From NCBI GenBank assembly GCA_051892815.1, contig JBJFGP010000151.1, forward strand, positions 1 through 13,011: 13,011 nucleotides of DNA. The letters run 5' to 3'. The translations under genes were made by a program, and so were the position numbers. The notes under the pieces are model-generated. The model had not been told where the DNA came from. It was given only the letters and a program-made list of their open reading frames with translations, and ran no database searches. Shown one piece after another: positions 1-6,157 of this stretch. Every line of letters starts with the position of its first letter. Position 1 is the first letter of the stretch. The DNA comes from JAXFQS01 sp051892815 (GTDB lineage Bacteria; Verrucomicrobiota; Kiritimatiellia; RFP12; DVOR01).

Positions 1-615
1 CGGGATGTCATTATGTTCTCGATTGCGTATGCGCCGGATGACCAAGGGCGCTTCGCTATGTCGTTTGGTCCTGTGAACCGGCCTGGTGGTGAACGCCGTT
101 TGAATGTGGCGATTACTCGGGCTCGCGAGCAAGTTGTAATTTTTGCATCCGTACACAGCGCGGATATCCACGCCGAACGCACGAACTCGGTGGGCGTAAA
201 ACATCTCAAGGCGCTGATGGAGTATGCCGAAACGGGTCATCTTGAAGGAGATGTCGCAAAAGCAGAGAAGGGACACATCGCTGGTATTGGCAAACTTGTC
301 TGCGACTGCCTCTCTGCGCACGGCTACACATACGAAACCGATGTCGGCATGTCATCCTATCCGATTGACATTGCCGTGCGAGATCCAGGGAATCCCAATC
401 GTTTTATTCTCGGAATTGAGTGCGATGGTCCGAAGTATGCCGCCCAGCACACGGTTCGCGACCGTGATGTGTTGCGCGGCGATGTTCTTTCGGCCCTGGG
501 CTGGAAGATTTATCGAGCCTGGAGCGTTAATTGGGCATTTGAATTTGACCGAAAACGGGCTGAATCTCGCCTATTGGCGCTATTGCCGAAAGTCGAGGCG
601 GCAACACCGCATTGA
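1..615 (+). CDS. SF1 helicase with C-terminal Vsr/MTES_1575-type endonuclease domain (3' fragment)
   Basis: The reading frame is open from base 1, so the N-terminus lies outside the window and only about 204 residues are visible. Residues 1-50 hold the end of a superfamily 1 helicase core. They include a motif V-like start (RDVIMFS), the FGPVN segment and motif VI (ERRLNVAITRAR, ending near residue 42), whose arginines contact ATP. After a short linker, residues about 93-185 match the MTES_1575/Vsr-like restriction endonuclease fold. The visible signatures are ID at 122-123, GIECDG at 138-143, RDRD at 153-156 and LGWKIYRAWS near the end. The Asp123 and Glu140/Asp142 set is the likely metal site. 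Large proteins of this build (DUF4011 or DUF3320, helicase, Vsr) recur in defence islands, and from memory one type is the single-gene Hhe anti-phage system. Whether the N-terminal part matches that type cannot be seen. The domain call is firm; the defence role is inferred. Confidence 0.88.
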   Translation, partial: RDVIMFSIAYAPDDQGRFAMSFGPVNRPGGERRLNVAITRAREQVVIFASVHSADIHAERTNSVGVKHLKALMEYAETGHLEGDVAKAEKGHIAGIGKLVCDCLSAHGYTYETDVGMSSYPIDIAVRDPGNPNRFILGIECDGPKYAAQHTVRDRDVLRGDVLSALGWKIYRAWSVNWAFEFDRKRAESRLLALLPKVEAATPH

Positions 616-675
616 CGGCGACAAGCGATACCACGCAATCAGAACTCTGTTCAGGATGTTTGAGTAAACAACAAA

Positions 676-680
676 GAGGA
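676..680 (+). promoter_or_regulatory. Ribosome binding site of the YccF gene
   Basis: GAGGA lies 8 bases before the ATG at 689. It supports that start and shows that SD-led initiation is used in this genome. Confidence 0.7.
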
Positions 681-688
681 AACGGAAA

Positions 689-1063
689 ATGGCTCTAATC
701 GGAAATGTGCTTTGGTTTGTTTTGGGAGGCTTTTGGCTCGGGCTTTCGTGGGTTGTAATTGGGGTGATGTTTTGTTGTACGATTATAGGCTTTCCGTATG
801 GGGTCGCATCTTTCCGCATTGCCTCATTTGCATTCTTCCCTTTCGGCAAGGATGTGCGGCCATGTGCGAATGCTGGTGTTTGCACTTTCTTGGCAAACCT
901 TATTTGGATTGTATTCGCGGGTTTTTGGCTATGGCTTGCTGCCGTCGTTAGTGGCATCATGTTCTTTCTGACAATTATCGGTATTCCCTTTGGAATAGCG
1001 TGCTTCCGCATAGCTAAGGTCAGTTTTGCCCCTCTTGGCAAGATCATAGTTTTCCAAAGGTAA
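689..1063 (+). CDS. YccF (DUF307) family inner-membrane protein with two tandem repeats
   Basis: This 124-residue protein is almost wholly two copies of the YccF domain. Repeat 1 covers about residues 4-55 and repeat 2 about 67-120. Each has an N-L-W/I-W start, a G-F-W-L hydrophobic segment, a T-I-I-G-[FI]-P-[YF]-G turn, an F-R-I-A helix and a final P-[FL]-G-K. Two to four membrane segments are likely. E. coli YccF (about 148 residues) has the same duplicated plan. The molecular role of the family is not known to me. The ATG at 689 is preceded by GAGGA. The stop lies 6 bases before the lipase-like start at 1070, so the two genes are probably co-transcribed. The family call is strong; no function is claimed. 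Confidence 0.9.
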   Translation: MALIGNVLWFVLGGFWLGLSWVVIGVMFCCTIIGFPYGVASFRIASFAFFPFGKDVRPCANAGVCTFLANLIWIVFAGFWLWLAAVVSGIMFFLTIIGIPFGIACFRIAKVSFAPLGKIIVFQR

Positions 1064-1069
1064 TAGGTA

Positions 1070-1396
1070 ATGGCACGGGAAAGATTATGCATAATTCTTG
1101 TGGCATCCATCTGTTGTGGTGCAACGGCAGACACACGCGTTGGGACAAGGATATCCGCAGCGTGGGATAATCTAAAAAACGCTGCGGCGAATGCCATCGA
1201 ACATCATCAGGCAGACGAGTTGCAGTATTCGACCTTTCCGAGCGAATCGAAGGTGAGAATGCTTACTCTTGCTCGTTACGCGAATGTTGCGCACCCGGAA
1301 GTGATGCCTCCTGACGAATTCCAATCTTTCTCTGCACAAGACTGGGAAGTTTGCGTTCTTGGCCGTCATTACGAAGGTTGCCGTTTTGATGACTAG
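1070..1396 (+). CDS. N-terminal fragment of the lipase-like protein (signal peptide part)
   Basis: If the TAG acts as a stop, this 108-residue product is made. It starts at the ATG at 1070, 6 bases after the YccF stop, with AAAGG at 1056-1060 as a possible binding site. It holds the signal peptide, an Asp/Glu/His-rich mature start and the first part of the hydrolase fold, but no catalytic residues. On its own it would be an exported, probably unstable fragment. Confidence 0.55.
   Translation: MARERLCIILVASICCGATADTRVGTRISAAWDNLKNAAANAIEHHQADELQYSTFPSESKVRMLTLARYANVAHPEVMPPDEFQSFSAQDWEVCVLGRHYEGCRFDD
1394..1396 (+). other. In-frame amber codon inside the lipase-like frame
   Basis: The codons around it are GAT GAC TAG GGA TAT. 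Several intact genes in the window end in TAG (dehydratase at 4806, kinase at 9050, aldolase at 9732, minus-strand DUF2075 gene), so TAG is a real stop here and genome-wide TAG reassignment is unlikely. The following bases do not resemble the classic leaky context CAR-YYA. Confidence 0.85.
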
Positions 1397-1420
1397 GGAT
1401 ATCTGCATGTAGGATCTAGG

Positions 1421-1954
1421 TTGCGAGCCCGTTTTATGGAGAATAAGAGGACCCGTGACATTGTTGTCGCCTGGAGCGGTAGCGCCTTGGATGGTTTGGT
1501 TAAAGGTGACTTCTCCGGCATTGCCGATGTGAAAACGGTGATTCGACAATATTACGGAAAGGTCGACGGGGGGCAGCCCGAACAAGCTGAAAAGATATTT
1601 TCGGGCATCATTCTGAGTCTGCCTGGCCGCAGGATCGATGTCGTTGGGTATTCATTGAACGGTGCAATCACGGCGTATGTTGTGGCAACAGCTGCAGACG
1701 GCGATGAGCGGGTTTATGGTACAACTTTTAATGGCCTTGGGCTGTCAAAGAAACTCATTTCCAAGCATATGACGCCTTGGCGAAAGAGTCGCGCTGGAAA
1801 GTACATTGTCACCATTATGTGCGATAAGGATCCAGTATACACCGGTGCGATTGTTGAGTCTACGCATTATGGCCCAACACATAACATCGCATGCCCGGGA
1901 ATGGTGTCACATTCCATGTCGCAACTTATTTCGTTGATAGAGCAGTCTAATTGA
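1421..1954 (+). CDS. C-terminal fragment of the lipase-like protein with the full catalytic triad
   Basis: This is the part downstream of the TAG, readable from TTG at 1421 or ATG at 1436. It contains the nucleophile elbow GYSLNG, the DKDPV aspartate and the SHSMSQL histidine, so every candidate catalytic residue lies here. It has no signal peptide. No convincing ribosome binding site serves either start (AGG at 1418-1420 touches the TTG). If translated independently it would be a cytosolic hydrolase lacking the first strands of the fold. It is more likely the dead 3' half of the split gene. Confidence 0.55.
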   Translation: MRARFMENKRTRDIVVAWSGSALDGLVKGDFSGIADVKTVIRQYYGKVDGGQPEQAEKIFSGIILSLPGRRIDVVGYSLNGAITAYVVATAADGDERVYGTTFNGLGLSKKLISKHMTPWRKSRAGKYIVTIMCDKDPVYTGAIVESTHYGPTHNIACPGMVSHSMSQLISLIEQSN

Positions 1955-2011
1955 TAAGGCGGCATCAGCATAACCAAGGGTGTCTTAGTAATGTCTACGT
2001 AATAGCACAAT

Positions 2012-2016
2012 AGGAG
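2012..2016 (+). promoter_or_regulatory. Ribosome binding site of the small exported-protein gene
   Basis: AGGAG sits 6 bases before the ATG at 2023, an ideal spacing that fixes this start. Confidence 0.75.
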
Positions 2017-2022
2017 ATAATC

Positions 2023-2433
2023 ATGAGGAACTCGCTCTTAACAATAATTACTGCTCTCGTTTCGCTTGCCCATGTCGGCTGTGATTATAAGGCGTTGAAA
2101 GATCCGCCGCTTGCTCTTACGATGCGGGAGGGCGTCCTGAGTAAATATGTGATGCAAGTTAGCAACCTGTGCACGACAGAAGGAATCGAAGTGTATGTTT
2201 ACGTTGCCAATGACAGGAATTCTGCCCGCAGCGGAAACGTGGTGATTCCGGCAAATGCCTCGCGTGAGTTCGGTGCGCTTGAGATCAATTGGCGGTTTGC
2301 GGTAGGAGATCGCGGCTTTGTCAATCCTATTCGCTACGGAAAAAAACTCTTTTTTAAGATTGAACAAGACGGAAAGTATCGTTCATGGTTTGGTCGCAAT
2401 GACATCCCGGAAGTAGATGTGCCCGTCAAGTGA
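2023..2433 (+). CDS. Small exported protein, possible lipoprotein, unknown function
   Basis: This 136-residue protein is not recognised. Residues 1-20 form a signal peptide: MRN, then a hydrophobic stretch to A-H-V-G-C20. Cys20 after Val-Gly suggests lipid attachment, but His at -3 departs from the usual lipobox, so ordinary export is also possible. The mature part (about 116 residues) alternates polar and hydrophobic residues (EVYVYVAND, GNVVIP, GALEINWRFAVGD), which suggests a small beta-sandwich. A strong AGGAG precedes the ATG. The stop overlaps the next start as GTGA (2430-2433), so the next gene is likely translationally coupled. Expected location is the periplasm or outer membrane. Confidence 0.75.
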   Translation: MRNSLLTIITALVSLAHVGCDYKALKDPPLALTMREGVLSKYVMQVSNLCTTEGIEVYVYVANDRNSARSGNVVIPANASREFGALEINWRFAVGDRGFVNPIRYGKKLFFKIEQDGKYRSWFGRNDIPEVDVPVK

Positions 2434-3188
2434 GGGCGAAGGAGCTGGCGGAACATGAAGCGAAACTATCTGCCCTATTGTCCGATCAATGTAAGCATGG
2501 ACGCGAATTGTTCGCCGCATGTATTCAGGCGAACGCCCAGCGAAAGACAGTCGGACTGTCGTCTATATGGCCTCGTTCAAAGGGGGATATAATAGAGCGT
2601 GCAATGGATAAAATTCAGGATTGGAAGAGCAAGATCAAGCGGAAACTTGAGAAGGAAGAACAGAATGCCCTCCACGCTGAAAAAGACATACTAGATTTGA
2701 AGCTTGGCTCTTCGACGGAATATTTTAACACACTCCAGGGCCTTTCGACGGCTGACTCCAAAGCTCAAAAACCATATCTGTCAGGAGTCGATATTGCCAC
2801 GATGGCAGGCCGGATTGGTGCGGACATCAAGAGTGCTATGACAGAAGACGAAGTCTCGTGGCATGTCTTGGCTAATGTCACTGATGAGATGTCAAACGCC
2901 TTACCGCTATTTGTTTCTTCCAATTTCCCGGTAGAGAAGTTGCGTTCATGCTGGAATGGTACGGAGCGGGCGGATGATATTATCCCGCTTGCAAAGCGTG
3001 GTCCCCTCGGAGACGAGGCGTTCGTGGTTGTATACAGGAATGGTAAGGTCAAACCTATCCGCGCGGCAGATGCGACTCTAAGAAACATATATGAAGGCGC
3101 ATTTAATACGACGACTAACGGTTATAACACTGCGGTGTATTATTTGACGCCGGGTGGTGTTGTCTGTGTCGATTCAACAAAGCCGTGA
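2430..3188 (+). CDS. Pseudopilin-like protein lacking the prepilin N-terminus
   Basis: This 252-residue protein starts at GTG 2430 and overlaps the previous stop by GTGA. From memory, the segments C-I-Q-A-N-A-Q-R-K-T-V-G-L-S-S-I-W-P (31-48), S-S-T-E-Y-F-N-T-L (94-102), W-H-V-L-A-N-V-T-D-E-M (144-154), L-P-L-F-V-S-S-N (158-165), R-G-P-L-G-D-E-A-F-V-V-V (190-201) and N-I-Y-E-G (219-223) resemble the C-terminal domain of type II secretion/pilin-like proteins that are expanded in Lentisphaerota and related bacteria. Those begin with a cleavage/methylation motif and a membrane helix, and neither is present here. The frame is closed by a TGA at 2400, so no hidden N-terminus lies directly upstream. 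Residues 51-92 are rich in Lys and Glu and probably form a helical or coiled-coil insert. The product looks soluble and cytosolic. Function unknown. The ORF is firm; the family link is moderate. Confidence 0.7.
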   Translation: MRAKELAEHEAKLSALLSDQCKHGRELFAACIQANAQRKTVGLSSIWPRSKGDIIERAMDKIQDWKSKIKRKLEKEEQNALHAEKDILDLKLGSSTEYFNTLQGLSTADSKAQKPYLSGVDIATMAGRIGADIKSAMTEDEVSWHVLANVTDEMSNALPLFVSSNFPVEKLRSCWNGTERADDIIPLAKRGPLGDEAFVVVYRNGKVKPIRAADATLRNIYEGAFNTTTNGYNTAVYYLTPGGVVCVDSTKP

Positions 3189-3347
3189 TTATGAAGTCGT
3201 CGTGTGATTGTTGTCGCTACCAGAATAGGGCGGGCGGGGTAATAATAAGCTAAGTGCTGACAAGGTGGAGGCGATTATCGAGCGAGCCTGCCGAGGCGGA
3301 ATGTCGTGCCAATGGGTGGATTCCGTCGATACTAAGCGTTGAGACCG

Positions 3348-3399
3348 GAAGGTACCCATCAATGCCTCCTTGAGGTGCCTACCTTCGGATGTGGAAGGT
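3348..3399 (+). repeat. Three-segment inverted/direct repeat able to form alternative hairpins
   Basis: Segment A is GAAGGTA (3348-3354), B is TACCTTC (3380-3386) and C is GAAGGT (3394-3399). B is the exact complement of A (7 bases) and its last 6 bases are also the complement of C, so A:B and B:C are exclusive pairings. Between A and B is a nested CCTC/GAGG stem (3365-3368 with 3372-3375, loop CTT). B:C has a 7-base loop. A and C also form a direct repeat, GGAAGGT. The element lies about 50 bases upstream of the -35 box, so it is either operator DNA or the 3' end of the upstream transcript. Which one cannot be told from the sequence. Confidence 0.5.
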
Positions 3400-3450
3400 G
3401 TGCAGGAATTTTGCGGTTGAACAGGTGGCTTTGGCGCCGGAACTTTGTGG

Positions 3451-3479
3451 TTGATTCTGTATGAAAATTGGCGTATAAT
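3451..3479 (+). promoter_or_regulatory. Sigma70-type promoter of the dehydratase gene
   Basis: A -35 box TTGATT (3451-3456) and a perfect -10 box TATAAT (3474-3479) are separated by 17 bases, the optimal spacing. The expected start point, 6-7 bases past the -10, is about 3486, which is the A of the first ATG of the dehydratase. The transcript would be leaderless or nearly so. This agrees with the lack of a Shine-Dalgarno sequence there, and it rules out the upstream TTG at 3468 as the start. Confidence 0.65.
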
Positions 3480-3485
3480 GGCGGT

Positions 3486-4808
3486 ATGAACATCAATCAA
3501 GTCAATCCCGCCACGCTTCGCATCACCGATATGCGCTTTGCCGACATCGACGGCGCGCCGAAGCGTTGCACCTTGCTCAAACTTTACACCAACCAGGGGC
3601 TCGTCGGGTACGGGGAAGTCCGTGATGCTTCAAGCCGGACATACGCCGCCATGCTCAAGTCGCGCATCCTCGGCGAGAATCCCTGCAATGTCGAGAAGAT
3701 TTTCCGCCGCATCAAACAGTTCGGCGGCGATTCGCGCCAGGCTGGCGGCGTCTGCGCGGTCGAACTGGCCTGCATGGATCTTTGCGGCAAGGCCTGGGGC
3801 GTGCCCTGCTGGCAGTTGCTTGGGGGCAAGTGGCGCGACGAGATTCGCTGCTACTGCGACACCGATTCGGAGGGCGGCGGTCGCGACATGGGGGCGGCGC
3901 TCAAGGCCCGCATGGAGATGGGCTTTACCTTCCTCAAGATGGACTTGGGCATCGAGTTGCTGACCAATGTCAAGGATGCGCTGATTGCTCCGCTCGGCTA
4001 CCTTGAATACATGCGCCAAATGAAGCACGTGGTCCAAACGCCCCACGGTTCCATCGACCCACGTTCGATGCGCGGCGAGGCGTTCGAACTCTTCACCACC
4101 GCCCACGGGCACACCGGCATCCACATCACCGAAACCGGTCTCGACTACCTGGAAAAGTACATGGCCGATGTCCGCGACGTGATTGGCTGGGAGGTCCCCA
4201 TCGCCATCGATCACCTCGGGCACATTCCCTACGAAGACTGCGTCCAACTCCTCCGCCGACTCGAAAAATACCACCTCTCCTGGGCCGAAGATGTCCTTCC
4301 CTGGCGCAATGTCGAACAGTGGAAACAACTCCACGCCGCCACGGCAACCCCCCTCGGCACCGGAGAGGACATCTACCTCAAGGAAGACTTCAAGCCCCTG
4401 CTCGAATCCCACGCCTTGGCCGTCGTCCACCCCGACTTGCTCACCTGCGGCGGCATGATGGAGACCAAGAAGGTTGGCGACATGGCCGAGGACTACGGCG
4501 TGCAGATGAACATCCACATGGCCGAGTCCCCCATTGCCTGCCTCGCAGCCGTCCACGTCGCGGCCGCCACGCGAAACTTCATGGCGTTGGAACTCCATTC
4601 GGTCGATGTCCCCTGGTGGGGCGACCTGGTCCAGCCCACCCTCAGCTACAAGGGAGGCTTTATCGCCGTGCCCAACAAGCCCGGCCTTGGCATCGACGAG
4701 TTGAACGAGAAACTCATCTCAGAAAAGGCTTGTCCCGACTTCCCACCGCCTTGGACACCAACCGAAGAATGGGATAGAGAATGGTCCAATGACCGCCGCT
4801 GGTCCTAG
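3486..4808 (+). CDS. Enolase-superfamily sugar-acid dehydratase (mandelate racemase/muconate lactonizing family)
   Basis: This 440-residue protein has the enolase-superfamily plan: an N-terminal alpha/beta capping domain (about 1-125) and a (beta/alpha)7-beta barrel. Likely functional residues are Lys151-Met-Asp153 on the second barrel strand (the place of the KxK motif), metal ligands Asp242, Glu268 (WAEDVLPW) and Glu294 (GTGEDIY), and His344 in NIHMAESP as the other acid/base. The known reaction of such enzymes is loss of water from an aldonate or uronate-derived acid, giving a 2-keto-3-deoxy acid. That fits the KDG-type kinase and KDPG aldolase downstream. About 85 residues separate the Lys151 strand from Asp242, longer than usual, so this is probably a less-studied subgroup. 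The C-terminus ends in an E-W-D-R-E-W-S-N-D-R-R-W-S tail. The start is set at ATG 3486 from the promoter; a TTG at 3468 is in frame but overlaps the -10. The substrate cannot be named. Confidence 0.88.
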   Translation: MNINQVNPATLRITDMRFADIDGAPKRCTLLKLYTNQGLVGYGEVRDASSRTYAAMLKSRILGENPCNVEKIFRRIKQFGGDSRQAGGVCAVELACMDLCGKAWGVPCWQLLGGKWRDEIRCYCDTDSEGGGRDMGAALKARMEMGFTFLKMDLGIELLTNVKDALIAPLGYLEYMRQMKHVVQTPHGSIDPRSMRGEAFELFTTAHGHTGIHITETGLDYLEKYMADVRDVIGWEVPIAIDHLGHIPYEDCVQLLRRLEKYHLSWAEDVLPWRNVEQWKQLHAATATPLGTGEDIYLKEDFKPLLESHALAVVHPDLLTCGGMMETKKVGDMAEDYGVQMNIHMAESPIACLAAVHVAAATRNFMALELHSVDVPWWGDLVQPTLSYKGGFIAVPNKPGLGIDELNEKLISEKACPDFPPPWTPTEEWDREWSNDRRWS

Positions 4809-4879
4809 TTGGACCTGACTAAGAGATAGTCTGCCGCCGCCCTGCGTATTCGCGAACCCCCAACCCCTGGAGAAAGCCA

Positions 4880-6157
4880 ATGCCAACCATCGACCGCGAG
4901 CCCACACTGCTCGATTACAAGTGGCGCGCACTGGCCTTGCTGTGGGTGGCATTCTTCTTGCAACAAGGCTCGCGGCAGATTTTCTCTGCCACCCTGCCCG
5001 CCATACAGCACACATTCGACTTTACGCGTCCGCAGGTTGGGCTGGTGGCAACCGTCTTCGCCTTCGTCTACGGCATTTGCGTGCCCTTCGCCGGCTTGGC
5101 GAGCGACCTCTTCCGGCGCAAGTGGATGGTGGTGATAGGTGTAGCCGTCTTCTCGCTAGGTATCTTCGGAGCGGGATTTGCCCAAGGCTTGGCAATCCTG
5201 CTGGCTGGCTACAGCATCGTCAATGCGATTGGCCAGACCTTCTACTATCCGGCATCAACCTCGCTCGTCTCGCAACTGCACTCGCAAACCCGGGCGACGG
5301 CTTTGGGCATCCTCCAACTTGGCCTCTATGCGGGCATTATCCTTTGTTCGTGGACGAGCGGCTACTTCTCCGACCTGGGACCGGATGGCTGGAAGATGCC
5401 GTTCTTTGTGTTTGGCGCACTCGGAGTAATTTGGGCAGCAGTGATGGCAGTTGGCCTCAGAGACACGCCGGCACCGCCCCCTGCCGCCGGCGCCCCGGCA
5501 AAAGCCACCCCGCTTGAGGCGCTTCGAGTGATTCTGTCGAACCCGGTCGCACTTTTGATTGCCCTAGCCTTTGGGGCACATGTCTATGTCGATATCGGCT
5601 ATAAAACCTGGATGCCGGACTTTCTGCTCGGGGCATTTCCAACCTTGGGGCTCACCAAAGCCTCGGCAGCTTTGAATGCCGTGCTCTGGCACTACCTGGG
5701 GGCATTTTGCGGTGTGATGGTCGGCGGTCGATGCGCAGATAAACGGGTGATTCATTCCCCTGGCGTGCGGTTGACGGTGTGCTTGACGGGGATGCTATTG
5801 GCGGCACCGTTTCTCTTTGTTGGTGCACTGGTCCCGGGGTGGTTGGGGAACTCCATGGGCTTTGCCATCTGCCTTGCGGGGACTGGATTGTTTGGCTTCT
5901 TCCGCGGGCTTTTCGACTCGAATGTCTTTGCCTCACTTTTCGATACGGTGCCGCAACGGTATCACGCCTCCGCGACGGGACTTATTCTTTGTGCGGGCTT
6001 TGTTGTCGGGTCTGTATCGGGGACGTTGCTGGGGCTCTTTTCGGAGCCGCATATCGCATTGGCGTCCCTGGCGCCAGTCTATGCGCTGGGCGGCGTGGTG
6101 CTGATTGGGGCTCGGCGCGTGTACTTGCCCCGTCTGAAGGAGGAACGGTCATGTTGA
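4880..6157 (+). CDS. MFS transporter, probably for a sugar acid or sugar
   Basis: This 425-residue protein has about 12 hydrophobic segments and a central polar loop at about 194-217 (rich in Pro, Ala and Gly). The family motif between helices 2 and 3 is visible as G-L-A-S-D-L-F-R-R-K (72-81). A segment near helix 1, QQGSRQIFSATLPAI (28-42), and the motif Y-Y-P-A-S (122-126) near helix 4 recall the anion:cation symporter branch (ExuT, GudP, lactate/hexuronate carriers), which fits import of the acid handled by the neighbours. GGAG at 4868-4871 precedes the ATG at 4880. The gap to the dehydratase is 71 bases with no terminator, so they are likely one transcript. The end overlaps the SDR start by 7 bases. 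The MFS call is strong; the substrate is inferred from context. Confidence 0.88.
   Translation: MPTIDREPTLLDYKWRALALLWVAFFLQQGSRQIFSATLPAIQHTFDFTRPQVGLVATVFAFVYGICVPFAGLASDLFRRKWMVVIGVAVFSLGIFGAGFAQGLAILLAGYSIVNAIGQTFYYPASTSLVSQLHSQTRATALGILQLGLYAGIILCSWTSGYFSDLGPDGWKMPFFVFGALGVIWAAVMAVGLRDTPAPPPAAGAPAKATPLEALRVILSNPVALLIALAFGAHVYVDIGYKTWMPDFLLGAFPTLGLTKASAALNAVLWHYLGAFCGVMVGGRCADKRVIHSPGVRLTVCLTGMLLAAPFLFVGALVPGWLGNSMGFAICLAGTGLFGFFRGLFDSNVFASLFDTVPQRYHASATGLILCAGFVVGSVSGTLLGLFSEPHIALASLAPVYALGGVVLIGARRVYLPRLKEERSC
6137..6144 (+). promoter_or_regulatory. Ribosome binding site fixing the SDR start
   Basis: AAGGAGGA inside the end of the transporter gene, 6 bases before ATG 6151, is a near-perfect Shine-Dalgarno sequence. 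It selects this ATG over longer open-frame starts upstream. Confidence 0.85.

Larger units (their letters stand above)
1070..1954 (+). pseudogene. Secreted lipase-like alpha/beta hydrolase interrupted by one in-frame TAG
   Basis: A single reading frame runs 1070-1954 (294 codons plus stop) and is broken only by TAG at 1394-1396. Both sides stay in the same frame, so this is not a frameshift. Upstream are a signal peptide (hydrophobic segment about residues 6-20, cleavage near A-T-A/D) and a segment L-A-R-Y-A-N typical of the start of class-3-lipase-like folds. Directly after the TAG the frame reads GYLHVGSRLRARFMENK, which leads into the strand R-D-I-V-V-A-W-S-G. The nucleophile elbow is GYSLNG with Ser195 (continuous numbering; the usual Gly is replaced by Asn). 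Candidate triad partners are Asp254 in DKDPV and His281 in SHSMSQL. The best reading is a serine hydrolase or lipase inactivated by a point change such as TCG or CAG to TAG. Readthrough or a base error cannot be excluded. Confidence 0.72.
3189..3485 (+). other. Non-coding region upstream of the sugar-acid cluster
   Basis: No convincing gene lies in these roughly 300 bases. The region holds the alternative-hairpin element at 3348-3399 and the promoter at 3451-3479. No U-tract terminator for the upstream genes was seen. Confidence 0.7.

Noticed and set aside
580..1197. Minus-strand frame over the YccF gene
   Set aside because: Composition and lack of motifs mark it as a shadow. The YccF repeats on the plus strand are unmistakable.
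1070..1954. Frameshift as the cause of the split lipase
   Set aside because: Both halves are in the same frame (1070 and 1421 differ by a multiple of three); only the TAG interrupts.
3468..3485. TTG 3468 as start of the dehydratase
   Set aside because: It lies within the promoter spacer and -10 region and would add a non-conserved six-residue lead. ATG 3486 fits the expected transcript start.
3630..4598. 322-codon open frame on the minus strand across the dehydratase gene
   Set aside because: Its product is low-complexity with no recognisable motif. The plus-strand gene has clear catalytic residues; the frame is a by-product of GC-rich codon use.
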